Shown here: positions 26,394 through 35,134 of the stretch, in pieces
Layout of the letters: every line of letters starts with the position of its first letter
Numbering within the stretch: the first letter of the stretch is position 1
Source of the DNA: Vibrio bathopelagicus
Lineage (GTDB): Bacteria; Pseudomonadota; Gammaproteobacteria; Enterobacterales; Vibrionaceae
Assembly: GCF_014879975.1 (NCBI RefSeq)
Contig: NZ_CP062500.1
Coordinates: 434,001 to 498,000 of the forward strand
DNA: 64,000 nt
Reading direction: 5' to 3'
Position numbers and translations under genes: made by a program
The notes under the pieces: model-generated
The model's input: the letters and a program-made list of their open reading frames with translations, nothing else
Told to the model about the DNA's origin: nothing
Databases searched by the model: none

Positions 26394-28145
26394 TTACGCT
26401 TTTAGATCTAGCATTAAAGCTAGTAGCTCCCTTTTTTCTTCGGCTGATAAACCGACGCTTCTTGCTTTGGCCTGCAGGTTTTCAATTTGTTTTTCAACGC
26501 ATTGGGCAAGTATATTGTCCAATGAGTCTAAAAATATGTCTTCTTGATTGTCTTCGTCGAGGGGGATTTCCCAGCTCGCGAGACGAGACAGAAGGGCCTC
26601 GTGTTTATTGTGTCGCCAATGCTCTAATAATTGGCCTGTGTTGATATGGGGATGCGCGTGGCATTTATCAAGTACTTCGACGAATAAACTTAGTCCAGGC
26701 AACTGTAAGCCTTTGACACTTGATAAATCCGGTACCATATCAGCATAGCTCGGATTTTGGATAAGCAAAGCGATAACTTCTCGCATTGGAGTGCGCTTCA
26801 GCTCTTTATGCGGTTGAGGTGTCGGGTTCTTAGTATGAACACGAGCTCGTCTCAGTTGGTTATCAAAACCAGTACGCTCATCCAATAATTTTTCGAGCAG
26901 TTCTTGGAAATAACTGTCAGGGATTTTGTTAATCAAGGCGCTTGCGTGTGCTCGCAGTGCCGACTTCCCTTCGGTTGTTCCCAAGTTCAACTTGTGTATC
27001 TCAATAAGATTGTCGAACAAGTAAGTAGAAAGCGGTGTCGCATTCTGTACCAGTTGTTCGAAGGCTTCTTGGCCATTCTCTCTTATATAGCTATCTGGGT
27101 CTTCGCCGTCGGGTAAAAACAGAAACTTGAGCGTGTTACCTGTTTTCAGGTATTCAAGCGCATTTTCGAGTGCGCGCCACGCCGCTTCTTTACCTGCTCG
27201 GTCACCATCGTAACAACAAACCACTGTGCTGGTTTGGCGGAACAACATTTGAACGTGGTCACCGGTTGTCGAGGTGCCCAGTGATGCCACTGAGTAATCA
27301 ACACCATATTGCGCTAATGCCACGACATCCATGTAACCTTCAACCACAAGTATTTGCGGCGGTTCACGGTAGGCTTGAAGCACTTCATACAGGCCGTAAA
27401 GCTCTTTGCCTTTATGGAAGATAGGCGTTTCTGGTGAGTTCAGGTATTTGGGTGTGCCGTCTTCTAAGACACGACCACCAAAACCAATCACTCGACCGCG
27501 ACGATCGCGAATCGGGAACATGACACGCCCACGGAATCGGTCGTATCGGTTGCCTTTATCGTTTTCTATCAACATGCCGCCAGTAACGAGCATGTCTTGG
27601 GCTTCTTTTTGTTGCCCAAAGTTCTTACGAACCAAGTCCCATTCATCAGCGACGTAGCCAATGCCAAACTTCTGTACGATTTCACCAGACAGTCCACGAT
27701 TCTTTAGGTAATCAATCGCAGGTTTGTTGGCTGATATTTTCAGTTGAGAGCGGTAAAAATTACTGATGCCGCCCATCAAATCGTAGAGGTTACGTTTTTG
27801 TTCGCTGTTGGCTCTTGGTGCCGTGGATATTTCACCACTGCGCTGTTCTCTAGGAACATCAAGGCCTAAAAATGAGGCAAGTTCTTCAATCGCTTCAACA
27901 AAGTCGAGACGTTCGAACTCCATAATGAAGTCGATGGCATTGCCATGCACGCCACAACCAAAGCAGTGATAAAACTGTTTTTCTTGGCTTACGCTAAAAG
28001 AAGGGGTCTTCTCGTTGTGAAATGGACAACAAGCACCATAGTTTTTGCCTTTTTTCTTAAGTTTCACGCGTGCGTCCACAATATCGACAATGTCGAGACG
28101 CGCTAGGAGATCATCGATGAAACTACGCGGGATGTGTCCTGCCAT
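26394..28145 (-). CDS. dnaG: DNA primase
   Basis: A 583-residue primase that synthesises RNA primers for chromosome replication together with DnaB. The zinc-binding domain is complete: Cys and His in CCPFHNEKTPSF (about 39-50) and the paired cysteines in YHCFGCGVHGN (about 59-69). The catalytic TOPRIM core is seen in VVEGYMDVVALAQYG (about 263-277) with the acidic CCYDGDRAGKEAA downstream. The C-terminal domain would bind the helicase. It lies in the macromolecular synthesis operon, 119 nt after yqeY with a stem-loop between. Confidence 0.98.
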   Translation of the reverse strand: MAGHIPRSFIDDLLARLDIVDIVDARVKLKKKGKNYGACCPFHNEKTPSFSVSQEKQFYHCFGCGVHGNAIDFIMEFERLDFVEAIEELASFLGLDVPREQRSGEISTAPRANSEQKRNLYDLMGGISNFYRSQLKISANKPAIDYLKNRGLSGEIVQKFGIGYVADEWDLVRKNFGQQKEAQDMLVTGGMLIENDKGNRYDRFRGRVMFPIRDRRGRVIGFGGRVLEDGTPKYLNSPETPIFHKGKELYGLYEVLQAYREPPQILVVEGYMDVVALAQYGVDYSVASLGTSTTGDHVQMLFRQTSTVVCCYDGDRAGKEAAWRALENALEYLKTGNTLKFLFLPDGEDPDSYIRENGQEAFEQLVQNATPLSTYLFDNLIEIHKLNLGTTEGKSALRAHASALINKIPDSYFQELLEKLLDERTGFDNQLRRARVHTKNPTPQPHKELKRTPMREVIALLIQNPSYADMVPDLSSVKGLQLPGLSLFVEVLDKCHAHPHINTGQLLEHWRHNKHEALLSRLASWEIPLDEDNQEDIFLDSLDNILAQCVEKQIENLQAKARSVGLSAEEKRELLALMLDLKA

Positions 28146-28212
28146 AAAACCTTAGAAAAATGCACTAACTGAGAGTGTGGATAATAATAGTTTGAATAGG
28201 TTACAGATACAA

Positions 28213-28247
28213 ACAAGCCGTGCGTTCCGAAGGATTGCACGGCTTGT
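28213..28247 (-). terminator. Attenuator stem-loop before dnaG
   Basis: An 11-bp perfect stem (ACAAGCCGTGC and GCACGGCTTGT) with a 13-nt loop lies between yqeY and dnaG, followed by only a short T tract. A partial terminator between rpsU and dnaG is known from E. coli and keeps primase levels far below S21. Confidence 0.7.
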
Positions 28248-28264
28248 TGCAATTTGATTTGGGA

Positions 28265-28708
28265 TTAAGCGAGTTTAGAACGAACTAAACCACTAACTTT
28301 TCCCATATCTGCACGCCCTTGAATTTGTGGTTTCAAGATAGCCATTACTTTACCCATGTCTTGCATGCCCGCAGGTTGAGCTTCCGCGATTGCGCTATCA
28401 AGTAGTGCAACAACTTCTTCTTCAGTTAACGGTTGAGGCATAAAGCCTTCAAGTACAGTAATTTCTGCTTTTTCCACGTCAGCAAGATCTTGACGATTTG
28501 CTGATTCATATTGAGCAACAGAATCGCGACGTTGCTTAACCATTTTAACTAATATAGCAATTATGTCGTCGTCGTTCAGAGTGATCCGTTCGTCAACTTC
28601 ACGTTGCTTAATTGCTGAAAGAGCTAAGCGGATAGTGCCAAGGCGCGGTTTGTCCTTGGCTTTCATCGCTAATTTTTGCTCTTCTTTGAGTTGTTCAATA
28701 AGAGCCAT
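28265..28708 (-). CDS. yqeY: GatB/YqeY domain protein
   Basis: A 147-residue helical protein resembling the tail domain of the GatB subunit of tRNA amidotransferases. Its biochemical role is not established; the family is often found with rpsU and dnaG. Motifs include the opening IEQLKEEQKLAMKAKDK, LGTIRLALSAIKQ and the end GRADMGKVSGLVRSKL. It lies 25 nt after rpsU, and in many gammaproteobacteria, but not E. coli, it occupies this place in the operon. Confidence 0.93.
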   Translation of the reverse strand: MALIEQLKEEQKLAMKAKDKPRLGTIRLALSAIKQREVDERITLNDDDIIAILVKMVKQRRDSVAQYESANRQDLADVEKAEITVLEGFMPQPLTEEEVVALLDSAIAEAQPAGMQDMGKVMAILKPQIQGRADMGKVSGLVRSKLA

Positions 28709-28733
28709 AACTCAGTCCTTATGGATTAAGTTA

Positions 28734-28949
28734 TTAGTACAGGCGAACGCGACGTGCGTTTTCGCGAGCTAGCTTCTTAGCGTGACGCTTTTGAGCTGCT
28801 GCTTTAGCGCGTTTGCGAACTGTAGTTGGCTTTTCGTAATGCTCACGACGACGCACTTCAGAAAGGATACCTGCTTTTTCACAAGAGCGCTTGAAACGAC
28901 GTAGTGCAACGTCGAACGGTTCGTTTTCACGTACTTTAACTATTGGCAT
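28734..28949 (-). CDS. rpsU: Ribosomal protein S21
   Basis: This 71-residue small, very basic protein of the 30S subunit helps initiation-site recognition. It begins [20 protein letters not shown] and ends in a lysine- and arginine-rich tail ([18 protein letters not shown]); the length matches E. coli S21. The start has GAGGTGAAAGG upstream. It is the first gene of the rpsU-yqeY-dnaG-rpoD operon. I found no LexA box in its upstream region. Confidence 0.99.
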   Translation of the reverse strand: MPIVKVRENEPFDVALRRFKRSCEKAGILSEVRRREHYEKPTTVRKRAKAAAQKRHAKKLARENARRVRLY

Positions 28950-29207
28950 ATGCCTTTCACCTCAGGGGTTATTCATTATCGCTGGTCACTCAGTACCAAA
29001 TCAGAGAAGTTACCCATCGAGCTAACTCTCTATTCGCGTTTGGCCATTAACCAGCTTGATCAAAAATGGTGCGGAATTTTAATCCGATCACAGTGGCTTT
29101 GTAAAGCACTTTGTCGATTATAGTCTGTACAATATTTGTTTGAAGAGCTTAGGCAGGGTAATATTGCGCTAATTTCCCATTTTAGACGAAAGCGTGCCGA
29201 GAAAATT

Positions 29208-30224
29208 ATGCGCATTATTGGTATTGAAACCTCTTGTGATGAGACAGGAATTGCGATTTATGATGATGAGCAAGGCCTGCTTTCTCATCAATTATACAGC
29301 CAAGTGAAGCTGCACGCCGATTATGGTGGTGTGGTTCCTGAGTTGGCATCGCGTGACCACGTAAAAAAGACCATCCCACTGATTAAAGCGGCATTGGCTG
29401 AAGCTAATCTAACGTCAAAAGACATTGATGGTGTGGCTTACACTGCAGGACCCGGTTTAGTCGGCGCTCTTCTGGTTGGCGCAACGATCGGTCGCAGTAT
29501 CGCTTATGCTTGGGGTGTACCAGCTGTACCTGTTCACCACATGGAAGGTCACCTTCTTGCTCCTATGCTAGAAGATAACCCGCCACCATTCCCATTTGTT
29601 GCTCTGCTGGTTTCTGGCGGACATACCATGATGGTAGAAGTGAAAGGCATCGGTGAGTATCGAATCCTTGGTGAATCGATTGATGATGCTGCCGGTGAAG
29701 CATTTGATAAAACCGCGAAGCTGATGGGCTTAGATTACCCAGGTGGCCCGTTGCTGTCTCGTTTAGCAGAAAAAGGCACACAAGGTCGTTTTAAATTCCC
29801 GCGTCCAATGACCGATCGTCCAGGACTCGATATGAGCTTTTCTGGTCTAAAAACATTTGCTGCGAACACCATTCGTGCGAATGACAACGACGATCAGACG
29901 CGCGCTGATATCGCTTACGCTTTCCAAGAAGCCGTTTGTGCGACCTTGGTAATTAAATGTAAGCGTGCCTTGGCGGAAACGGGCATGAAACGTATAGTGA
30001 TTGCTGGTGGTGTCAGTGCCAACAAACAGCTACGTATTGAGCTTGAAGCGCTGGCGAAGAAAATCGGTGGTGAGGTTTACTACCCGCGAACTGAGTTCTG
30101 TACTGATAACGGTGCCATGATTGCCTACGCTGGTATGCAACGCCTTAAAAATGGTGAAACGGCTGATTTGTCTGTTCATGCCACGCCGCGTTGGCCAATT
30201 GACCAACTAGAGCCAATTGCTTAA
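29208..30224 (+). CDS. tsaD: tRNA N6-threonylcarbamoyladenosine transferase, TsaD
   Basis: A 338-residue ASKHA-fold protein that, with TsaB and TsaE, adds the threonylcarbamoyl group to A37 of ANN-decoding tRNAs. The start is set at ATG 29208 so that the protein begins [14 protein letters not shown], the universal TsaD N-terminus; the frame is open 72 nt further up to a TTG with no support. The metal-binding histidines are in HHMEGH (about 108-113). GGHTMMVEV and [11 protein letters not shown] are further family motifs. It diverges from rpsU, as in many gammaproteobacteria. The modification supports decoding by tRNAs such as the Ile2 tRNA gene nearby. Confidence 0.97.
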   Translation: MRIIGIETSCDETGIAIYDDEQGLLSHQLYSQVKLHADYGGVVPELASRDHVKKTIPLIKAALAEANLTSKDIDGVAYTAGPGLVGALLVGATIGRSIAYAWGVPAVPVHHMEGHLLAPMLEDNPPPFPFVALLVSGGHTMMVEVKGIGEYRILGESIDDAAGEAFDKTAKLMGLDYPGGPLLSRLAEKGTQGRFKFPRPMTDRPGLDMSFSGLKTFAANTIRANDNDDQTRADIAYAFQEAVCATLVIKCKRALAETGMKRIVIAGGVSANKQLRIELEALAKKIGGEVYYPRTEFCTDNGAMIAYAGMQRLKNGETADLSVHATPRWPIDQLEPIA

Positions 30225-30297
30225 CTAGTAGCAATCGTTCAGCGAGAAACAGTCGATCAACAAAAGCTAAGCGCAGAATAAACCATAGTATTTCGAT

Positions 30298-30325
30298 AAA
30301 CGGTCGCTGAGTGCGGCCGTTTTTA
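30298..30325 (+). terminator. tsaD terminator
   Basis: The stem AAACGGTCGC with GCGGCCGTTT (one G-T wobble), loop TGAGT, has a T run, 73 nt after tsaD. Confidence 0.82.
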
Positions 30326-30384
30326 TATCCTAGCTTATCGACTATATGTCGATAAATAATTGCTGATAGAGATTAGGGAAGAAA

Positions 30385-31200
30385 ATGAATAAGTTCACTG
30401 TAGATAACCAGTCGATGACGTACCTAGATGAAGGTCAGGGCCCTGTTGTTGTATTCGGTCACAGCTATCTTTGGGATAGTGCAATGTGGCAGCCACAGGT
30501 TGAGGCTCTAAAAGCTCAGTATCGCTGCATTGTTCCAGAGCTTTGGTCTCATGGTGAATCACAAGCGGCGCCGAATTCGATGCGTAACTTGAAAGATTAC
30601 GCTCAGCATGTTTTGGATCTACTTGATCATTTGAAAATCGAAGAGTTTTCTGTTGTCGGTCTATCGGTTGGCGGTATGTGGGGAACAGAACTAGCGGAGT
30701 TAGCACCTGCACGAATCAAGTCTTTGGTACTTATGGATACCTTTGTTGGTTTAGAGCCAGAAGTTGCCCATGCTAAATACTTCAGCATGTTAGACACCAT
30801 TACTCAAACCAAAATGGTTCCTCAACCGATTGTTGAAGCCGTGGTTCCACTGTTCTTTGCCAATGATGCTCAAACAAACTCACCAGCTTTGGTTGAGAGC
30901 TTTACTCAGCATTTGTCTGAACTTCAAGGTGATAGAGCAGAAGAAGTGGCACGAATCGGTCGAATGGTGTTCGGGCGTCGCGATATGATTGAAGCGGTGG
31001 AGAACTTTGCACTGCCAGTTTTGATTGCGGTTGGACAAGAAGACAAACCGCGTCCGGCACTGGAGTCATACCTAATGCACGATTGTATTACCGGCAGTGA
31101 GTTGGTTGTAATTCCTGGAGCTGGTCATATTAGCTCGCTAGAGCAACCTGAGTTTGTGAACACAATGCTGAAGACGTTTTTAGATAAGCATCTACTGTAA
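30385..31200 (+). CDS. Alpha/beta hydrolase
   Basis: A 271-residue predicted hydrolase with the canonical fold. The oxyanion part HSYLWDSAMW follows the first strands. The nucleophile elbow is GLSVGG (near residue 94); an acid (in GQEDKPRP, near 219) and the catalytic histidine in GAGHISSLEQP (near 248) complete the triad. The substrate is unknown; relatives in vibrios have been labelled beta-ketoadipate enol-lactone hydrolase without proof. The ATG has GGGAAG 8 nt upstream. It lies between tsaD and convergent plsY as its own unit, with its terminator overlapping the 3' end of plsY. Confidence 0.88.
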   Translation: MNKFTVDNQSMTYLDEGQGPVVVFGHSYLWDSAMWQPQVEALKAQYRCIVPELWSHGESQAAPNSMRNLKDYAQHVLDLLDHLKIEEFSVVGLSVGGMWGTELAELAPARIKSLVLMDTFVGLEPEVAHAKYFSMLDTITQTKMVPQPIVEAVVPLFFANDAQTNSPALVESFTQHLSELQGDRAEEVARIGRMVFGRRDMIEAVENFALPVLIAVGQEDKPRPALESYLMHDCITGSELVVIPGAGHISSLEQPEFVNTMLKTFLDKHLL

Positions 31201-31272
31201 GCTTTAAATATTGAATAGTATTGTTCGACAGAGACTTACGTTGGTTTAAACGTATCTCAGTTTAAAAATGGT

Positions 31273-31308
31273 TCGGCTTAGACGTGACAGTTTAAGCCGA
31301 TTTTTTTT
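31273..31308 (+). terminator. Terminator of the alpha/beta hydrolase gene, overlapping plsY
   Basis: The 8-bp stem TCGGCTTA with TAAGCCGA and eight T residues lies across the stop codon and last codons of plsY on the other strand: the T run is the antisense of the plsY Lys-Lys codons. Confidence 0.82.
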
Positions 31309-31888
31309 GTCCAAGTTTTGGCTCGCTGCCATCGAGAAGGCGGCGGATATTCTGATGGTGACGTAACACAATTAAGCAACACAGCATGGCTACTGGCAGC
31401 GTGTATTGTGGTTTGACTAACCAAGCGTAGAAAGGCGCAAGCAAGACGGTAACCAGTGCCGCTAACGAAGAGTAGCGAAACAAAAATGCTACCACCAACC
31501 AAGTCGCCATGATCATGCCTGTTAAATCGAATCCAATTGGGGCGATGGCTCCTAGTGCGGTTGCGACGCCTTTACCACCTTTGAAGTGGAAGAAGATTGG
31601 ATACATATGACCAAGACACGCCGCTATCGCGACAACACCTAAAATGATCGGGTCGATTTTGAGGTAGTAGCCAAGCCAGACTGGAATGGTACCTTTAAGC
31701 ATGTCACACAAAAGGACGGCAGCAGCTGCGGCTTTACCGCCAACACGCAGAACATTGGTTGCTCCAGGGTTGTTAGAACCTACCGTTCGAGGATCAGGGA
31801 GTCTTAAAACTCGGCATATCAAGACCGCACTCGAGATTGAACCTAGCAAATAGGCAGCAATGATCATGATGAGAGCCAAAGGGGTCAT
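31292..31888 (-). CDS. plsY: Glycerol-3-phosphate acyltransferase PlsY
   Basis: A 198-residue membrane enzyme that transfers the acyl group from acyl-phosphate to glycerol-3-phosphate, starting phospholipid synthesis. It shows five or so membrane helices and the three PlsY signature loops: GSNNPGATN (about 37-45), the [15 protein letters not shown] phosphate-binding stretch (about 92-106), and [12 protein letters not shown] near the C-terminus (about 175-186). It lies divergent to folB with 143 nt between and is convergent with the hydrolase gene. The same plsY/folB pair is found in E. coli. Confidence 0.97.
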   Translation of the reverse strand: MTPLALIMIIAAYLLGSISSAVLICRVLRLPDPRTVGSNNPGATNVLRVGGKAAAAAVLLCDMLKGTIPVWLGYYLKIDPIILGVVAIAACLGHMYPIFFHFKGGKGVATALGAIAPIGFDLTGMIMATWLVVAFLFRYSSLAALVTVLLAPFYAWLVKPQYTLPVAMLCCLIVLRHHQNIRRLLDGSEPKLGQKKSA

Positions 31889-32031
31889 GTCTGTCCTTAA
31901 CGGTTATAAGCTTAAGCTTAACGATGGGAAAATAATGCTCAATCCAAGAGTAATTGATATCATATCCGGAATTGCGCAAATAATACGTTTTTTTCCCCAA
32001 TATGGGTATCCGACCTCTAAAAGGACAAGTC

Positions 32032-32391
32032 ATGGCACTGGATAAAGTTTTCATTGAACAGCTAGAAGTAATTACAACGATCGGTGTTTACGATTGGGAA
32101 CAAGAGATTAAACAAAAACTTGTGCTTGATATTGAAATGGCTCATGACAATCGCCCTGCGGGTAAAAGTGACGATGTGGTTGATGCTTTGGACTATTCGA
32201 CGGTAAGTACTGCTGTGCTGGATCATATTGCTAATGGCCGTTTCCTATTAGTGGAGCGCGTGGCGGAAGAAGTGGCTGAATTGATCATGACTCAATTCTC
32301 AGTGCCTTGGATTAAAATCCGTCTGGCGAAACCAGGTGCTGTGCCTCAAGCAAAAGCTGTGGGCGTAATCATCGAAAGAGGTCAGGCATGA
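32032..32391 (+). CDS. folB: Dihydroneopterin aldolase
   Basis: This 119-residue folate enzyme splits dihydroneopterin to 6-hydroxymethyl-dihydropterin. Start at ATG 32032 because AAGGA is 8 nt upstream and the protein then begins MALDKVFIEQLEVITTIGVY, the typical opening; the frame runs 30 nt further without a ribosome site. The glutamate of TTIGVYDWEQ and the RLAKPGAVPQA motif for the pterin pocket are visible. It overlaps folK by ATGA (4 nt), so the two steps in a row are translated together. Confidence 0.95.
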   Translation: MALDKVFIEQLEVITTIGVYDWEQEIKQKLVLDIEMAHDNRPAGKSDDVVDALDYSTVSTAVLDHIANGRFLLVERVAEEVAELIMTQFSVPWIKIRLAKPGAVPQAKAVGVIIERGQA

Positions 32392-32870
32392 CAATAGCCT
32401 ATGTTGGTGTTGGCACGAACATAGACCGCAACAAGCATGCAAAGGTGGCATGGACTGAGCTTCAATCGTTAGGGACTAACCTTAAATGCTCTAAAATCTA
32501 TCACTGTGAGCCTGTTGGGTTTAAAAGCCACTCGTTTTATAACTTTGTGATAGAGCTTGATACTCCGTTGTCATTGACGGAGTTTTCACAACAGTTGCGT
32601 AAAATTGAGTTTAAATGGGGTCGCTCTCAAGATGCTCATAAACTTCAAGACCGTAAACTCGATCTTGATATCGTGCTGTTTGGTGAGGCGGTTTCTGCGA
32701 GTGATCCAGAATTACCTCGCAGTGACATCTATAAATATCCTTTTGTAACACAACCACTTTATGATCTTTGTCCTGCGAGAGTGATCCCGCAAGACGGAAG
32801 AACCGTCGGTGAAATATGGCAGAATATGCAGCAATTAGACTCGCTCTCTGTCGTAGACATAAAACTATAA
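32388..32870 (+). CDS. folK: 2-amino-4-hydroxy-6-hydroxymethyldihydropteridine pyrophosphokinase
   Basis: A 160-residue kinase that transfers pyrophosphate from ATP to the pterin made by FolB. It begins MTIAYVGVGTNIDRN, the family start. The ATP and Mg binding region includes RKLDLDIVLFGE (about 88-99), with the two aspartates of DLD. It overlaps folB and is followed 15 nt later by uppP. The combination with folB in one transcript differs from E. coli, where folK lies beside pcnB. Confidence 0.95.
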   Translation: MTIAYVGVGTNIDRNKHAKVAWTELQSLGTNLKCSKIYHCEPVGFKSHSFYNFVIELDTPLSLTEFSQQLRKIEFKWGRSQDAHKLQDRKLDLDIVLFGEAVSASDPELPRSDIYKYPFVTQPLYDLCPARVIPQDGRTVGEIWQNMQQLDSLSVVDIKL

Positions 32871-32885
32871 TTTTTAAGGTAAGTA

Positions 32886-33689
32886 ATGAGTTATTTTGAA
32901 GCGTTTATATTGGCGTTGGTGCAAGGCTTTACTGAATTTCTGCCTATTTCCAGTTCGGCACACTTAATCCTTCCTTCTGCTGTTTTAGGTTGGGAAGATC
33001 AAGGCTTGGCTTTTGATGTCGCGGTCCATGTTGGTACTTTAGCTGCTGTGGTTATCTATTTCCGCAAAGAAGTGGTGTCTCTTTTGGGCGCTTTCTTTGG
33101 ATCTATCTTCAAGGGCGATCGCAGCAAAGAAGCGAAGCTGGCATGGATGATCATTCTCGCAACCATTCCTGCATGTATCTTTGGTCTGTTGATGAAAGAC
33201 ATTGTTGAACTTTATTTGCGTAGCGCGTGGGTAATTGCAACAACCACTATCGTCTTTGGCCTATTGCTATGGTGGGTGGATAAGAACTCAAGCCTGCGTG
33301 ATGACGAATACCAAGCGGGTTGGAAAAAAGCGTTGTTTATCGGTCTTGCTCAGGCAATGGCGATCATCCCTGGAACGTCGCGTTCTGGTGCGACGATTAC
33401 GGCCGCGCTTTATCTTGGTTTTACACGTGAAGCGGCAGCTAGATTCTCTTTCTTAATGTCTATCCCAATCATCACTCTGGCTGGTGGTTACTTAGGTCTT
33501 AAGTTGGTAACAAGCGGTGACCCAATCCATGTTGGCACACTGCTAACGGGCGTTGCGGTGTCTTTCATCAGTGCCTATATCTGTATTCACTTCTTCTTGA
33601 AGCTTATCTCTCGTATGGGTATGACACCATTTGTTATCTACCGCCTGATTTTAGGTTTTGGTCTGTTTGCTTTCTTGATGATGCAGTAA
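32886..33689 (+). CDS. uppP: Undecaprenyl-diphosphate phosphatase
   Basis: A 267-residue integral membrane phosphatase (BacA type) that recycles the undecaprenyl carrier for peptidoglycan and other surface polymers. The two signature segments are [20 protein letters not shown] (about residues 10-29) and [14 protein letters not shown] (about 160-173), with catalytic Glu and Ser/Arg residues. Seven or eight helices are predicted. It is also known as bacA for bacitracin tolerance. It is the third gene after folB and folK, 15 nt away, with AAGGTAAG as ribosome site. Confidence 0.97.
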   Translation: MSYFEAFILALVQGFTEFLPISSSAHLILPSAVLGWEDQGLAFDVAVHVGTLAAVVIYFRKEVVSLLGAFFGSIFKGDRSKEAKLAWMIILATIPACIFGLLMKDIVELYLRSAWVIATTTIVFGLLLWWVDKNSSLRDDEYQAGWKKALFIGLAQAMAIIPGTSRSGATITAALYLGFTREAAARFSFLMSIPIITLAGGYLGLKLVTSGDPIHVGTLLTGVAVSFISAYICIHFFLKLISRMGMTPFVIYRLILGFGLFAFLMMQ

Positions 33690-33726
33690 CAGACACCGGT
33701 AACGGTCTCGTCTTGAAGATTGAAAC

Positions 33727-33754
33727 AAAAAGCCCGCTTAACAGCGGGCTTTTT
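33727..33754. terminator. Bidirectional terminator between uppP and cca
   Basis: The 11-bp stem AAAAGCCCGCT with AGCGGGCTTTT has a TAAC loop, a T run on the plus side and A residues on the left, so it can end both convergent transcripts. Confidence 0.92.
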
Positions 33755-33781
33755 AATACGTTTTAGTTAGTGCGGTTACGA

Positions 33782-35050
33782 TTAACTAGTAGCGAGCTCT
33801 GATAACGCGCTCTCAATCGCAGCAGCTCTGCGCCTCTCTTGTTCTTCTCGAATATCTTTGCCTTGAAAACCATCGGCAATGATCGATTTAACTTCGACTT
33901 GAAGCGCTGCTTGGTAAGCGACTTCAAAACGCGCTTTCTGAGGGTAAGGTTGATCTTCTAACCCTTTACGGCCTGCATGATCGGCTTGGCAACAAAGCAA
34001 GATGTCGTTGAGTCTGTCTGGTTTACGCCAAACATCAAACTTGTTCAGAACCTTGAGGAAAGTTGTGGGCTTTAGCTCACCTGCGCGATGAATATTAGAG
34101 TGTTGCTCGCAGACTAACAGTGCGAGATCTCTGAATTCATTCGGCACTCTTACTCTTTCACATAGCTTCTTAATTATCTTCAAGCCAGTATGACAGTGCA
34201 TTTTGTGGCTTGGCCATTCGACTTGTGGTGTGACGCCTTTACCCAAGTCATGCACTTGGGCTGTAAAGCGTACTGGTAACGATGAGCTTAATAGCGCAGC
34301 TTGCTGAGCAACCATTAGAGTGTGAATGCCAGTGTCGATTTCTGGGTGCCATTTTTCGGGTTGAGGTACGCCAAATAGAGCGTCAATCTCAGGTAATACG
34401 ACTGCCAATGCACCGCACTCTTTCAGTACAGAAAGGAACACTTCAGGATGTGGTGTGCTAAGAGATTTATGCCACTCTTGCCAAACACGCTCTGCCGTAA
34501 GATGTGCCAGTTCACCAGATTGAACGATCTCACTCATCATCACCATAGTTTCAGTAGCTATCGTAAAGTTAAGGTGGTGAAGCTTGGCGGCAAAGCGAGC
34601 CACACGGAGTACGCGAAGAGGATCTTCAACAAAAGCGTCCGAGACGTGTCTTAGAATGCGATCATCAAGATCTTGCTGCCCATGATAAGGATCGCAGAGA
34701 GCGCCTTTATCATCTTGAGCGATAGCGTTGATCGTTAGATCTCGGCGCATCAGGTCTTCTTCTAAACTCACGTCCGGAGCAAAGTAACACTCAAAACCTG
34801 TGTAGCCAGAACCTGATTTCCTCTCAGTACGAGCCAGTGCATGCTCTTCTTTGGTTTTTGGGTGTAAGAATACAGGGAAATCTTTCCCGACAGCAGTAAA
34901 GCCAAGGCTTTCCATTTCTTGAGGGGTACTTCCTACCACGACCCAATCTCTATCATAGCTATCAATATTGAGCAGCCTATCGCGTACCGCTCCACCGACT
35001 AGGTAGCGCTGTAGCCCACGCTCTTTTGGTAGGCTATCGTATATTTGCAA
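33782..35050 (-). CDS. cca: CCA-adding tRNA nucleotidyltransferase with HD phosphatase domain
   Basis: This enzyme adds or repairs the 3' CCA of tRNAs. The catalytic part shows YLVGGAVRDRLLN, SYDRDWVVVGSTPQEM with the two aspartates, and EDLMRRDLTINAIA; the HD motif is in AQVHDLGKG (about residue 240 of this model), as in the bifunctional gammaproteobacterial enzymes. The frame is open to an ATG at 35098, but a TTG at 35050 has GAGGTG at good distance, giving 422 residues. Usually the protein begins almost at YLVGGAVRD; here about 15 extra residues (LQIYDSLPKERGLQR) precede it, with no start codon closer. I choose the TTG start with moderate certainty. Confidence 0.9.
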   Translation of the reverse strand: MQIYDSLPKERGLQRYLVGGAVRDRLLNIDSYDRDWVVVGSTPQEMESLGFTAVGKDFPVFLHPKTKEEHALARTERKSGSGYTGFECYFAPDVSLEEDLMRRDLTINAIAQDDKGALCDPYHGQQDLDDRILRHVSDAFVEDPLRVLRVARFAAKLHHLNFTIATETMVMMSEIVQSGELAHLTAERVWQEWHKSLSTPHPEVFLSVLKECGALAVVLPEIDALFGVPQPEKWHPEIDTGIHTLMVAQQAALLSSSLPVRFTAQVHDLGKGVTPQVEWPSHKMHCHTGLKIIKKLCERVRVPNEFRDLALLVCEQHSNIHRAGELKPTTFLKVLNKFDVWRKPDRLNDILLCCQADHAGRKGLEDQPYPQKARFEVAYQAALQVEVKSIIADGFQGKDIREEQERRRAAAIESALSELATS

Positions 35051-35134
35051 CTTATCACCTCGAAATGTTTTATCACTGCTGGACTTTACTGCGAGCAATG
35101 GTACTTTCCATTAATCGTAATTATAGGGCAGCAC

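Noticed and set aside
28950..29207. LexA box at rpsU as in E. coli
   Set aside because: No CTGT-N8-ACAG type site is visible in this divergent region.
35045..35134. 30-codon upstream extension of gspA
   Set aside because: It overlaps the start of cca on the other strand; the family start MYKEYFGF coincides with ATG 35135 and a ribosome site.
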